DNA of 35,910 nucleotides from Glaciecola sp964418575 (GCA_964418575.1 CAYQMI010000023.1:1-35910), one strand, 5' to 3'. Shown: positions 8,932-17,772, counted from the stretch's first letter. Notes: a model not told the origin generated them from the sequence alone. Numbers and translations are program-made.

Positions 8932-9186
8932 TCTTTCTCCCTACTCAATCGGTAGATACTTTTTGTTGAGTGACTAATATTGTTGGCTAACTAGCTTTTA
9001 TTATTGCTTTAACTAGTATGACCAGTTTCATTCTGCCTATAGTATTGACTTTACGTCGACTTTGCAAAGTGTTTGTAAACGTAATGTAATAAAAAATATT
9101 ATATGTAAGGAAGTATTAGCGATAGCTTTAGCTAATTCAAATTCTGCGTTAATATTCGCGCTCTTTTTATTTCATGAAGTAAAGTT
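8932..9186. promoter_or_regulatory. Divergent intergenic region, lipase versus yciK
   Basis: A 255-nt AT-rich gap lies between two divergent genes and must contain both promoters. I see no strong palindrome and no short ORF with a convincing ribosome binding site in it. Confidence 0.35.
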
Positions 9187-9948
9187 ATGTCTGACGCATT
9201 ACCGCATTTAGCATTTGAAGCACACGAGCAAAGTTTAGCTAATAAAATTATTTTAGTAACCGGCGCTGGCGATGGTATTGGTAAACAAGCGGCATTAAGC
9301 TATGCGAAATGTGGCGCGAGCGTTATATTGTTGGGCAGAACCGTTGCCAAGCTTGAGGCAACCTTTGATGAAATTGTAGCGCAAGGGAGCAAAGAGCCCA
9401 GCATAGTCCCACTCGATCATGAGGGCGCTACCGCGAAGCATTATCAAGGGCTTGTAGACACTATTTCAGGTGAGTACGGAAAATTAGATGGTGTTTTATT
9501 TAACGCTAGCGTGCTGGGTACTTTGTGCCCTTTTACCGAGATAAAAGAAAAAGAATTCGACCAAGTTATGCAGGTTAACGTGAAAAGCCAGTTCCTAATG
9601 GTTCAGGCGCTACTTCCTTTTATGAAACAAAACGAAACGGCATCAATAGTATTCACGTCTTCAGGTGTTGGGCGTCGCGGTAGAGCATTTTGGGGCACCT
9701 ACAGTATGTCTAAGTTTGCCACCGAGGGCATGATGCAAATATTGGCGGACGAACATAAAAACAAAGCAATACGCTTTAACTGCATTAATCCCGGCGCCAC
9801 TCGCACCAGCATGCGCTCAAAAGCCTATCCTGGTGAAGATCCAAAAACGCTTAAAACGCCTGAGCAAATTATGGCAACTTACGTTTATTTGATGGCGGAT
9901 GTGTCGCGCGGCGTGAATGGTCAAAGCTTAGACTGCCAGCCCAAATAG
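9187..9948 (+). CDS. yciK: YciK-family short-chain dehydrogenase/reductase
   Basis: This 253-residue SDR enzyme has the architecture of E. coli YciK, a cytoplasmic oxidoreductase of unknown substrate. The dinucleotide-binding motif TGAGDGIG is at 25-32, FNAS at 106-109 in place of the usual NNAG, the catalytic serine in FTSSG (158 or 159), and Tyr172/Lys176 in YSMSK. RRGRAFWGTYSMSKFATEGM and INPGATRTSMR are close to the YciK counterparts. It is convergent with glnS, separated by 36 nt and a hairpin that overlaps its own stop codon. Confidence 0.88.
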   Translation: MSDALPHLAFEAHEQSLANKIILVTGAGDGIGKQAALSYAKCGASVILLGRTVAKLEATFDEIVAQGSKEPSIVPLDHEGATAKHYQGLVDTISGEYGKLDGVLFNASVLGTLCPFTEIKEKEFDQVMQVNVKSQFLMVQALLPFMKQNETASIVFTSSGVGRRGRAFWGTYSMSKFATEGMMQILADEHKNKAIRFNCINPGATRTSMRSKAYPGEDPKTLKTPEQIMATYVYLMADVSRGVNGQSLDCQPK

Positions 9949-9955
9949 GCTGGCA
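9934..9955 (+). terminator. Hairpin over the yciK stop codon, probable terminator
   Basis: The perfect 8-bp stem TGCCAGCC/GGCTGGCA encloses a 6-nt loop and spans the TAG stop. No U-tract follows, so it may be a transcript-stabilising hairpin or a weak bidirectional terminator between convergent genes. Confidence 0.4.
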
Positions 9956-9984
9956 ACTTAATCATAGTCATTGTTGGGTGACTG

Positions 9985-11649
9985 CTAGTCGCCTATCTTT
10001 GCCCACGTATCTCTAAGTTCAACCGTGCGATTGAAAATCAGGTTATCTGAAGTACTGCTCGGGTCGACGCAGAAATACCCCGTTCTTTCAAACTGAAAAC
10101 GCTCAAGCTCTTCAACATCTCCTAAAGCAGGCTCAACGTATCCTCTTTTAACGATTAAAGATGACTCGTTAATTGTTGAAGAAAAGTCTTCTTGGCTTGC
10201 TGGATTAGGCAGCGTAAATAACCTGTCGTATAGGTTAAATTGCGCTTCTTTTGCTTCAGCGGCACTCACCCAATGAATAACGCCTTTGGCTTTGCGTCCA
10301 TCGTCTGGGTCTTTACCTAAAGTGTCAGGGTCGTAAGTACAATAAACGGTAGTAATTTCACCGTTTTCGTCTTTGTCTGCTCTGTTCGCTTTCAGAAAAT
10401 AAGCGTTGCGCAGGCGTACTTCCTTATCCAGTACTAAACGCTTAAATTTTTTGTTAGCCGTTTCTCTGAAATCTTCTTTTTCAATCCAAATCTCTTTGCT
10501 AAACGCAATTTTACGCGACCCCATGCTCTCATCCGAGGGGTGGCTTGCAGCGTCTATCCATTCAACTTGATCTTCTGAATAATTTTCGATTACCACTTTA
10601 AGCGGGTCTAAAACCGCCATACGCCGAGGCGCTTGCGCGTTTAGCTCGTCTCTAATACAGGCTTCTAACATGCTCATCTCAACCATGTTATCCATTTTCG
10701 TTACGCCTATGCGCAAACAAAACTCACGAATTGAAGCTGGCGTATAACCGCGCCTGCGCAAGCCAGCAATGGTTGGCATGCGTGGGTCATCCCAACCTGA
10801 TACATGCTCATCTTCAACTAACTGTATTAACTTACGCTTGCTTAACACGGTGTACTCCATGTTTAAGCGACTGAACTCATATTGTCTTGGGGTAGCTTCA
10901 ACAGTGATGTTTTCAATTACCCAGTCGTATAGCCGGCGATTATCTTGAAATTCAAGTGTGCATAAAGAGTGGGTAATACCTTCAATAGCATCAGAAATAC
11001 AATGGGTAAAATCATACATGGGGTAAATGCACCACTTATCCCCGGTTTGATGATGATGTGCAAACTTCACGCGATAAATTATCGGGTCGCGCATGCACAT
11101 AAATGGCGACGTCATATCAATTTTAGCGCGTAGGCTACAAATACCCTCTTTATACTCACCTGCTCGCATTTTCTCAAAATGGCTGAGGTTTTCTTCTGGG
11201 CTAGTATCGCGATACGGACTATTTTGGCCCGGCTCTTTCAGAGTACCGCGGCGTTCACGCACTTCTTCAGGCGTACTAAAATCAACATAGGCTAAACCCT
11301 TTTCAATCAGCTCAACCGCATATCCGTAAAGCTGCTCAAAATAATCCGATGAATAACGCTCCCTACCCTGCCACTCAAAGCCTAACCAGTGCACATCGTT
11401 TTTAATTGAATTCACAAAATCGATGTTTTCTTTTTCTGGGTTGGTGTCGTCAAAACGCAGGTTGCAGCTACCTTGGTAGTCTTCTGCCAAACCAAAGTTA
11501 AGGCAAATCGACTTAGCGTGCCCCATATGCAAGTAACCATTTGGCTCAGGCGGAAAACGCGTGCATATGGTGTTATGCAAGCCTGAGGCTAAGTCTTTAT
11601 CAATTATTTGACGAATAAAGTTGGTCGGACGTGGCGTAGTCTCGGCCAT
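9985..11649 (-). CDS. glnS: Glutaminyl-tRNA synthetase
   Basis: Class I aminoacyl-tRNA synthetase that charges tRNA-Gln with glutamine in the cytoplasm. It is 554 residues, the same length as the E. coli enzyme. The HIGH-type motif PEPNGYLHMGH is at 34-44, and the KMSKS-type loop reads VLSKRK at 268-273. LRFDDTNPEKE (64-74) and the C-terminal beta-barrel anticodon-binding domain (FERTGYFCVDP) are present. It is transcribed alone from the divergent region it shares with the lacI-type regulator. Confidence 0.97.
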   Translation of the reverse strand: MAETTPRPTNFIRQIIDKDLASGLHNTICTRFPPEPNGYLHMGHAKSICLNFGLAEDYQGSCNLRFDDTNPEKENIDFVNSIKNDVHWLGFEWQGRERYSSDYFEQLYGYAVELIEKGLAYVDFSTPEEVRERRGTLKEPGQNSPYRDTSPEENLSHFEKMRAGEYKEGICSLRAKIDMTSPFMCMRDPIIYRVKFAHHHQTGDKWCIYPMYDFTHCISDAIEGITHSLCTLEFQDNRRLYDWVIENITVEATPRQYEFSRLNMEYTVLSKRKLIQLVEDEHVSGWDDPRMPTIAGLRRRGYTPASIREFCLRIGVTKMDNMVEMSMLEACIRDELNAQAPRRMAVLDPLKVVIENYSEDQVEWIDAASHPSDESMGSRKIAFSKEIWIEKEDFRETANKKFKRLVLDKEVRLRNAYFLKANRADKDENGEITTVYCTYDPDTLGKDPDDGRKAKGVIHWVSAAEAKEAQFNLYDRLFTLPNPASQEDFSSTINESSLIVKRGYVEPALGDVEELERFQFERTGYFCVDPSSTSDNLIFNRTVELRDTWAKIGD

Positions 11650-11899
11650 AGAAAGTAATTCCTTATTGTTAGTATCGATACCTAGGTAAATGCTATGTTG
11701 ATTTCGTTAGATATCGCGCATCACATTTTTATTATTTAGAAAGGAAAGCTGAACAAAACTCACTGTTGATTTATTGAACAGAACCTATAAATAAACACGC
11801 TATAAAATAATTGATTTAGTATAACACTTAGGTCACGTGTTCTTCACTGATTTTATTGACACAATGAACTTGCGTGAAATTAAACAATTATCATGAATA

Positions 11900-11923
11900 A
11901 AGTTGAACAACTTAGCGCCGCTA
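11900..11923. promoter_or_regulatory. Inverted repeats over the -35 box, possible autoregulatory operator
   Basis: AAGTTG-AA-CAACTT (11900-11913) is a 6-bp inverted repeat that contains the predicted -35. TAGCGCCGCTA (11913-11923) follows directly and has TAGC/GCTA arms. LacI-family proteins bind short palindromes and often repress their own gene, so this is a reasonable operator guess. Confidence 0.35.
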
Positions 11924-11932
11924 GTGTATAAA
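11903..11932 (+). promoter_or_regulatory. Predicted sigma-70 promoter of the LacI-type regulator
   Basis: A -35 TTGAAC (11903-11908) and -10 TATAAA (11927-11932) are separated by 18 nt, giving a transcript start near 11939 and a short leader before the ATG at 11961. Prediction from pattern only. Confidence 0.45.
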
Positions 11933-11960
11933 ACCTTGTGGTGTTTAAAAACAGAGAATT

Positions 11961-12995
11961 ATGAAAAGCAAAGCGACTTCCTTTGATATTGCCCATATGG
12001 CAGGCGTGTCACAAAGCACTGTTTCTCGTGCACTTAGTGACAGCCCTTTAGTGAATCAAGAGACTCGAGACAGAGTAAAGAAAATCGCACAGGAGCTTAA
12101 CTACAAAGTAGATAAAAACGCCAGTAATCTGCGTAAACAGCATAGCCAAACCATCGCTCTGCTGTTATTTGAAGACCCTACCAACGACGACTCTTTAATT
12201 AATCCATTTTTTATCAGTATGCTTGCCAGTATTACAAAGGCAACAGCAAACGCCGGATACGATCTATTAGTCTCATTTCAAAACATGAATGACGATTGGC
12301 ATAATCTATACGAAGACACCAACAAAGCCGACGGCCTGATTTTATTAGGTTACGGCAGCTACACCGACTACGAATACAAACTGAGTCAGTTAGAAGAGCA
12401 AGGCACGCGCTTTTTAAGATGGGGGGCACCAGATAGCAAACATCCTGGTGTATCCATAGGCTCTGATAACGAGCTTGGTGGCTATTTAGTAGGTCAACAT
12501 CTTGTTGGTTTAGGACACAAACGCTTTGCTTTTATTGGTGAGGCGAACGTTGGCGCGCCCGAATTTTTAGGCCGCTTGAGCGGTTTGAAAAAGGCCATGC
12601 GAGAAGTTGGATTAGACCCAAGCTCAGTAAAACAAGCCGATGCGATTTCGACCGAGCTCTCTGGCTTTGACGCCACCATTACAATTATCGAACAATATCA
12701 ACAAAGCGGTGAGCATCTTGATGCACTTTTTTGCGCATCAGATTTAATTGCCATGGGCTGTATCCGAGCAATTCGCTCTAAAGGATTTAGAGTACCTGAA
12801 GATATTGCGGTTGTTGGTTACGACAACATCCAAATTAGTCAGTTTGCCACGCCTCCTCTCACTACTGTGCAACAAGATACCTTGCTTGCTGGTGAGCTTT
12901 TAGTAAATAACCTGCTTAAGCTGATCCGCAACGAAACAGTTGAAGACATGCTGATGAGGCCACAGCTAATTGTAAGGGAGTCTTGCGCACGTTAG
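11961..12995 (+). CDS. LacI-family transcriptional regulator
   Basis: This 344-residue regulator has the standard two-domain layout. The N-terminal helix-turn-helix is at about 7-27 (IAHMAGVSQSTVSRALSD), the hinge helix region at about 45-60 contains NASNLRK, and a periplasmic-binding-protein-like effector domain runs from about 65 to 340. The effector is expected to be a sugar or sugar derivative but cannot be named. The start is ATG 11961 with GAGA just upstream. It is divergent from glnS, and the unknown operon at 13192 begins about 200 nt downstream on the same strand. It is not adjacent to the maltodextrin genes, and the site found there is absent from its promoter. Confidence 0.9.
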   Translation: MKSKATSFDIAHMAGVSQSTVSRALSDSPLVNQETRDRVKKIAQELNYKVDKNASNLRKQHSQTIALLLFEDPTNDDSLINPFFISMLASITKATANAGYDLLVSFQNMNDDWHNLYEDTNKADGLILLGYGSYTDYEYKLSQLEEQGTRFLRWGAPDSKHPGVSIGSDNELGGYLVGQHLVGLGHKRFAFIGEANVGAPEFLGRLSGLKKAMREVGLDPSSVKQADAISTELSGFDATITIIEQYQQSGEHLDALFCASDLIAMGCIRAIRSKGFRVPEDIAVVGYDNIQISQFATPPLTTVQQDTLLAGELLVNNLLKLIRNETVEDMLMRPQLIVRESCAR

Positions 12996-13030
12996 TGGCT
13001 TCGCACATACGCACTTCCGAATGATTATAT

Positions 13031-13060
13031 TTGACTAATATTTGTACAGCCATGTATGGT
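13031..13060 (+). promoter_or_regulatory. Predicted promoter of the 608-aa protein/lipoprotein/lipase operon
   Basis: TTGACT (13031-13036) and TATGGT (13055-13060) are separated by 18 nt in the 196-nt gap after the regulator. This would give a leader of about 125 nt. Pattern only; the gap otherwise shows no clear ORF. Confidence 0.35.
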
Positions 13061-13191
13061 AGTAAAAGATAAGTAGTGAAGTCGTCGCTTATTACGCAAG
13101 CTTAGTCATTACATCGCCTCTTTTTCATACTTACAAAGGTGCGTGCTTTCTAAGCTGAGCAAGATTACTCACTTAAGGGAGTGCACACAAG

Positions 13192-15018
13192 GTGTCTGCC
13201 CAACTCACTATTTTTGCGATCAATTCGCTGGTCCGTTTGGGCCACACCGGTATCAAAGCTTTTGAAGAGTCTGCAAGAAACGAAGCCTTGCTCTTTCCAG
13301 CGCTTGAAACCATCGATATGTCCCCTCCTGTGTTTGTTACCAACTACTTTAACAAGCTTGAAAACGAACACTACGTTATTGATGATAATGCCGAATATGC
13401 TGAATTTTGGGAATATCAGGCGGGAGTCTACTCAAGACCGAAGCGAGACCCCCAATCCATTGACGCTTTGCTTATAGCTATTACTCGCATTGAAGCATTA
13501 CGGGGGCGTAGTAATGTTTCTCCACAAGCTGGCCCTGCCGCGGTTTTAGTTAAAACTTGGAGCAAAGGTAATGAACCACTGAGTGCTATTGCAAGAATTG
13601 CGCTAGTAGGTGCAGATATTGCGCTTGAATATGTAGGCAACAATACCGGTGCAATAGGCGGTGGTAATGGTGCAAAATTAATTTCAGCCTACGCCACAAC
13701 GCTTGCTGCAGCGCTTCCAGCAGACGGCAAGTTGAGCACGAAAGAAAAAGCCCGAGAAACGCTCACCGGACTTTTACTAAGAGCAGGTTTCGAGACTATT
13801 TCTAAACATCCTGATTGGATCACAAGCGAAAGCCATCTGGTTTCGCTTATTGAATCTACGGTTACGCCCATAGCTGAAAGCTTTCCACTTGAGAGCGACA
13901 GTCAAATCATTGAATTTGAGTTATTGCGCGACACCATAATGGGCCCTGCTTCTAGCGCACTGTTTAGTGCAATTGCTGAAAATCAATCGGCGCTGTTAGG
14001 CGAAAAATACTCAGTAGATAAAGCCCTTGGGGCAGTCACTCATGCATTGTTTATTAATGCCAAAACGATTGGTATTGATAAACAGTTTACGCAAGAGGGT
14101 TTAATCAGCCTGTTTAGAGTCACAACTCAAGTGATTGCCAAAAAGCCCGCTTTATTTGTTGACAGTAGCGGTAACGCTAACAACGCATTAGCAAGCGATT
14201 TACTCGGCGCTGTGGCTGACGTATTGAGTAGCGCAGAGTATCCCTTCGACAGGCAGTTAGGTATTGATTTAGCAAAAGCCTCGTTAGGCTCAATTAGCGA
14301 CAACGTACATCACTTTATAAATGGTGATGCACCATGGGAGCAAAGCGCCGCTGACCTTTTAAGGCATGTAATAAATGAGTTCACGCCCATCGTTGGCGAG
14401 CAAGGTGCGCTAAAAAGCTTATTTAGCGAAGCACAACTTGCCGAGTATTGCAGTATATTGATTGAGCATGTTGGAAAGTCTCCCTCCCTACTCGAACGCC
14501 ATCAAAACTGGCTAGGTTCAGGCCTTGTTAACGCAATGGCACATGCGATGATGGCAGATACTCACTTTTTATTATCTGCCAACAACTGGATACAACTTGC
14601 CAAAACAGCTGCCCATGAAGCCGCAACTAATCCCATGCGAATATTCTCGATGGAGTCAAAGCTTGACGACAAACCACTTGCTGCCGAGTTATTGCTCACC
14701 ATTATAAATTCAGCTGCTGAATTCAAAAACCTTCAGGGTAAAAAGTCGGTGCTGTTTGGGGAGACCTTAACTCAAGCAATGGAGATTATGCTGCATAGCG
14801 CAGCTGGCAAACTTAATATCGGCATGAGCAAATTAAGCGAAATAAAACAGATGATGCAGGCGCTTAATGAGTTCATGAACGCCGAGTCTGCACAATACGG
14901 AAGTCAGGCATTTTTAATTATTTACCGCGCCCTCTTGCTTAAAATTCTAAGCAACCAAGATATACCGAATTTGAGCCAGAGCTACGTGATTGAATTACTC
15001 GATGGAGTAGAAGCATGA
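13192..15018 (+). CDS. 608-aa protein with internal helical repeats, function unknown
   Basis: I do not recognise this family. It starts at GTG 13192, with AAGGGAG 10 nt upstream. No signal peptide or membrane segment is visible, so it is probably cytoplasmic. The sequence looks mostly alpha-helical. Related segments recur near residues 193-230, 307-350, 417-460 and 466-510. Each has an amphipathic helix, then a K-x-P or similar turn (SKHPDW, AKKPAL, GKSPSL, ATNPMR), then a second helix. The first three are spaced by about 112 residues. It overlaps the next gene by 4 nt (ATGA) and so is translationally coupled to the lipoprotein. This suggests a scaffold or partner of the lipoprotein and lipase; that is inference. 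Confidence 0.85.
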   Translation: MSAQLTIFAINSLVRLGHTGIKAFEESARNEALLFPALETIDMSPPVFVTNYFNKLENEHYVIDDNAEYAEFWEYQAGVYSRPKRDPQSIDALLIAITRIEALRGRSNVSPQAGPAAVLVKTWSKGNEPLSAIARIALVGADIALEYVGNNTGAIGGGNGAKLISAYATTLAAALPADGKLSTKEKARETLTGLLLRAGFETISKHPDWITSESHLVSLIESTVTPIAESFPLESDSQIIEFELLRDTIMGPASSALFSAIAENQSALLGEKYSVDKALGAVTHALFINAKTIGIDKQFTQEGLISLFRVTTQVIAKKPALFVDSSGNANNALASDLLGAVADVLSSAEYPFDRQLGIDLAKASLGSISDNVHHFINGDAPWEQSAADLLRHVINEFTPIVGEQGALKSLFSEAQLAEYCSILIEHVGKSPSLLERHQNWLGSGLVNAMAHAMMADTHFLLSANNWIQLAKTAAHEAATNPMRIFSMESKLDDKPLAAELLLTIINSAAEFKNLQGKKSVLFGETLTQAMEIMLHSAAGKLNIGMSKLSEIKQMMQALNEFMNAESAQYGSQAFLIIYRALLLKILSNQDIPNLSQSYVIELLDGVEA

Positions 15019-15767
15019 ACAACACCAAGCCCTTTAGAATGGGAAGCCTTGTTTGCCTTATGATGCTTTTTGTATCTGGCTGCAATAGCTTACAAATAAA
15101 CGACGCGAATCAGGCGCTTTCTAATCATTTTACGGCTAAAACTAATGCCACTGCTGCGAAGGACTTTATGTTAGCAAACAGCGTAAGAGCAGCATTGCAA
15201 GACCTTGCTAACGAAACTCAAACAGCAGGTGATAAACAAAGCGATGTGCTTAACAAAATTACTTTCTATCAAATATCTGCCACTGCAGCATGGCAGTCGA
15301 ATCTATTGGTTGCTTCGGACTATGCAAAAAAGGGTCAGCAATTATGTGAGCAAGAAGAAGCTGCTAAACAGATGCCTGTTCACTGCGGCATGTTAGCGTT
15401 TATACCTCTATTTGCCTTAAACGATATGCACACACTTCGCGCTAGTTCTATTCAAAAACAAATTGAAAACGCTGCCATGGGTAGCGAAGAGATGCTCGCA
15501 TTACGAAACGAATCCGAACAAATGTTTAAAGACTACCGTGTTGCAATAAGCGCAGCTGTTGCGGCCAAGCGTAAAGTAGCCACTTATAAGTTAAGCGAAG
15601 ATGCCATTTTACAAATCAACCGCAACTTAGATATTTTAGCCTGCACTAACCTTGCGCGTATGAACGATATTTTTAGTTTTGCTGGCGGCGCGAACATTCC
15701 CAACAGAGAGCTCATTAAAGCGTCTATAGATGAACTAAGCCAAGTAGTAGATTTAAGCTGCGGATAA
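15015..15767 (+). CDS. 250-aa lipoprotein of unknown function
   Basis: The protein begins with a lipoprotein signal: a basic n-region, a hydrophobic stretch and the lipobox VSGC with Cys23. Mature residues 24-250 look mainly helical, with three or four Cys residues and alternating Ala-rich segments; no domain is recognised. Asn follows the lipidated Cys rather than Asp, so outer-membrane sorting is more likely than inner-membrane retention. Its ATG overlaps the stop of the upstream gene and the lipase follows after 56 nt. In the operon it is the envelope component, possibly the docking or protective partner of the lipase; that is inference. Confidence 0.85.
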   Translation: MNNTKPFRMGSLVCLMMLFVSGCNSLQINDANQALSNHFTAKTNATAAKDFMLANSVRAALQDLANETQTAGDKQSDVLNKITFYQISATAAWQSNLLVASDYAKKGQQLCEQEEAAKQMPVHCGMLAFIPLFALNDMHTLRASSIQKQIENAAMGSEEMLALRNESEQMFKDYRVAISAAVAAKRKVATYKLSEDAILQINRNLDILACTNLARMNDIFSFAGGANIPNRELIKASIDELSQVVDLSCG

Positions 15768-15823
15768 CTAAAATCTAGTATCCGAATACAAAACAAGCAG
15801 TGCAGCCTACAAGGAAAAAACAC

Positions 15824-16948
15824 ATGTCCTCTAGTTACTTTAAATCAAGCAATGAAAAAGACGATGGCGTGAACATACTGGGGCTCTCACTGCCCAGCTA
15901 CAGACAAGCCTATAGCGACCGCACTGCTTGGGTGATGTCGGTCCTCTCTGAATTGGTATACATCAAATTTAACCCGCTTTTTGGCACACTTGAGGATGGC
16001 GCGCCAAACGAAAAAAGCTCTGAGTACATCAAAGAGTATTTTATTGAGCGCATCGCAAGCATGATTGACCAAAAGCACGCTAATTTATTCTCTACCCTGC
16101 TTGAGCAAGTTGCATATGATCACGATTTGAATAAACAGCTGTTGGAAGAGCAGCTCAGCGAATTTGAGTTCAAAGTCGCAAAAACCTTTGACCGCGGCGG
16201 TACGCAGGCTATTTTGGTAGAGCATAAAGACTATCTGGTACTCGCATTTAGAGGCACAGAGCCCGATAGCCTCAAAGACATAAAGGCAGACGCAAAAGCC
16301 AACATTCGCGTTTGTGAAACCGGCGGTATGATCCACTCAGGTTTTTACTTTGCCTATACGGAAATTCGAAAACAGGTTGAAGAAACTCTGCAAAGTGAGG
16401 CTTATCGCAATAAAGTATTATACATCACTGGGCATAGCTTAGGCGGCGCGCTAGCGACGGTGGCAACTAAGTATATACATCATGAAGGTGGATTGGCGGC
16501 CTGCTATACCTTTGGCTCACCAAGAGTGGGCAATGATGACTGGATTAATAATATCAAAACTCCCATTCACAGGTTGGTAAATGCAGCTGACTGCGTAACA
16601 ATGTTGCCGCCAGGCGATGTTAGCGTTTCGATTCTGACCTTTCTTGCTAAGCTCATTCCAGGCCCCGGCTATAACATCGCCACTTGGCTAAAGCTTAAGT
16701 TTGGCGGGTATATCCATGCTGGCAATATGCGCTATCTTAGCAACTGCCAACCTGGTGCTTACGAAAATGTAAAAGTGCTATATACAGTAAGTTTTTTGTA
16801 TCGAATGAAAGCGCTATGGTACAAGGCTCTTCCTCTTAAAACTCTGCTGTCAGATCATTCAATATCTGTTTACAGCCGAAAACTGATGATCATTGCGTTT
16901 AAACGTAACAGAAAGCAAATTGACGAGCGAAAGGCACAAGAGCCTTAG
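15824..16948 (+). CDS. Class 3 lipase (Lipase_3 family), no signal peptide
   Basis: This 374-residue alpha/beta-hydrolase belongs to the fungal-type lipase class 3 family. The oxyanion segment AFRGTE is at 141-146, the nucleophile elbow GHSLGG has Ser205, FGSPRVGN is at 230-237, the acid is probably Asp256 (NAADCVTMLPP), and the base is His298 in GYIHAG. I place the start at ATG 15824, with AAGGA 8 nt upstream, instead of the in-frame GTG at 15800. There is no Sec signal; a hydrophobic stretch at about 268-288 could contact a membrane. Third gene of the operon. It ends 2 nt before a convergent gene. Confidence 0.88.
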   Translation: MSSSYFKSSNEKDDGVNILGLSLPSYRQAYSDRTAWVMSVLSELVYIKFNPLFGTLEDGAPNEKSSEYIKEYFIERIASMIDQKHANLFSTLLEQVAYDHDLNKQLLEEQLSEFEFKVAKTFDRGGTQAILVEHKDYLVLAFRGTEPDSLKDIKADAKANIRVCETGGMIHSGFYFAYTEIRKQVEETLQSEAYRNKVLYITGHSLGGALATVATKYIHHEGGLAACYTFGSPRVGNDDWINNIKTPIHRLVNAADCVTMLPPGDVSVSILTFLAKLIPGPGYNIATWLKLKFGGYIHAGNMRYLSNCQPGAYENVKVLYTVSFLYRMKALWYKALPLKTLLSDHSISVYSRKLMIIAFKRNRKQIDERKAQEP

Positions 16949-16950
16949 TA

Positions 16951-17352
16951 TCACTCTTTCGTTGGACAAAAATAGTCGTGGTAATTAATTTCTGGATGCT
17001 TGATCTTGTAACACGTTTCTTCAAAGATCAGGGTTAAGTCTGACTCATCACTATCTGCAAATGAAACTAGGAGCGAGTGTGGATCGCGCTGCGTTATTAA
17101 GATATCTTCCCAAAGCGCCACATAGCCGTAAGATGACACACGCAATTCAGTGCATCGCCACTCATGTGTCGTTGAACTAAACAACTCCATCAAAGCGCCT
17201 TCTTCCTCGGGGCCACTAATCAAATTGTGTGCACTATAGTCCGCCAGAGTTTTCTCCACATTACTTTCGAATTTACCTGACAATAAACATGCAGAATCAG
17301 CCCATGAAGCTGTGCATAAAAAAAATAGACAAATCGAAGTAAGTATTTTCAT
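16951..17352 (-). CDS. Small exported protein, function unknown
   Basis: The 133-residue product starts at MKILTS with a classical Sec signal peptide; cleavage is likely after ASWA near residue 16. The in-frame upstream ATG at 17370 would place six residues before the signal and has no ribosome binding site. The mature part is small, with four Cys residues (including ACLL, EWRC and EETCYKIKH) that could form disulfides in the periplasm. No family is recognised. The stop lies 2 nt from that of the lipase on the opposite strand. Confidence 0.7.
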   Translation of the reverse strand: MKILTSICLFFLCTASWADSACLLSGKFESNVEKTLADYSAHNLISGPEEEGALMELFSSTTHEWRCTELRVSSYGYVALWEDILITQRDPHSLLVSFADSDESDLTLIFEETCYKIKHPEINYHDYFCPTKE

Positions 17353-17393
17353 ATCACTTAAGGCCTGCATTTACGGTTTGATTGATGTGGCGA

Positions 17394-17429
17394 CTGTTTT
17401 GTTTTTTGTAAAACAGGTAACAGGTTACC
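17394..17429. terminator. Adjacent hairpins after the two-TM protein gene
   Basis: CTGTTTT/AAAACAG (17394-17400 with 17410-17416) and GGTAAC-AG-GTTACC (17416-17429) abut. They lie 23-58 nt beyond the stop at 17452 on the minus strand. They may terminate that transcript, though there is no U-tract. Confidence 0.4.
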
Positions 17430-17451
17430 CAAATCTGGCAAAATGCACTAG

Positions 17452-17772
17452 TCATGGTGCATAGCCCAACGGTATCGCAAAAAACATGCTCAGGAAACCA
17501 AGCATATAAATCACAAAGAAAACCAACATAGATTTGCTTAACAATGCCAACCCTGAATCATTAAGTCCCTGCCACTCTCTTTTAATGAGAAACTTCATAA
17601 ATGTGATATTAGTAGACAGTGAGTTATTCATTATAAGGCTGGGCTTACCCATCGAATCATATTTTTCGGGATGCCTAGTTTCTAGTATTTTGAATAATCG
17701 ATAGCAAAGAAAAAACCAAACAAATACCGAACAAAATAAAATCACAAACATGATTGGAAATACTTCCTTCAT
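17452..17772 (-). CDS. Small inner-membrane protein with two transmembrane segments
   Basis: This 106-residue protein has membrane segments at about 5-25 and 80-102. The central loop includes RHPEKYDSMGKPSL and FLIKREWQGLNDSGL, a layout shared with small UspB-like two-TM proteins of Proteobacteria. No function is assigned. AAGGAG lies 6-7 nt before the ATG, an optimal ribosome binding site. Confidence 0.75.
   Translation of the reverse strand: MKEVFPIMFVILFCSVFVWFFLCYRLFKILETRHPEKYDSMGKPSLIMNNSLSTNITFMKFLIKREWQGLNDSGLALLSKSMLVFFVIYMLGFLSMFFAIPLGYAP

Larger units (their letters stand above)
11650..11960. promoter_or_regulatory. Divergent intergenic region, glnS versus LacI-type regulator
   Basis: A 311-nt region carries promoters in both directions. 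The half nearest the regulator holds a good sigma-70-like promoter and an inverted repeat, listed separately. In the glnS-proximal half I see only an AAGGAA ribosome binding site about 10 nt before the glnS ATG. Confidence 0.45.

Noticed and set aside
11961..12995. The LacI-family gene as regulator of the maltodextrin genes
   Set aside because: It is 8-18 kb away and the ATACGTAT site is not seen in its own promoter, where a different palindrome occurs. Possible, but not supported.
16951..17370. Longer start at ATG 17370 for the exported protein
   Set aside because: It would put six extra residues before a classical signal peptide and lacks a Shine-Dalgarno sequence.
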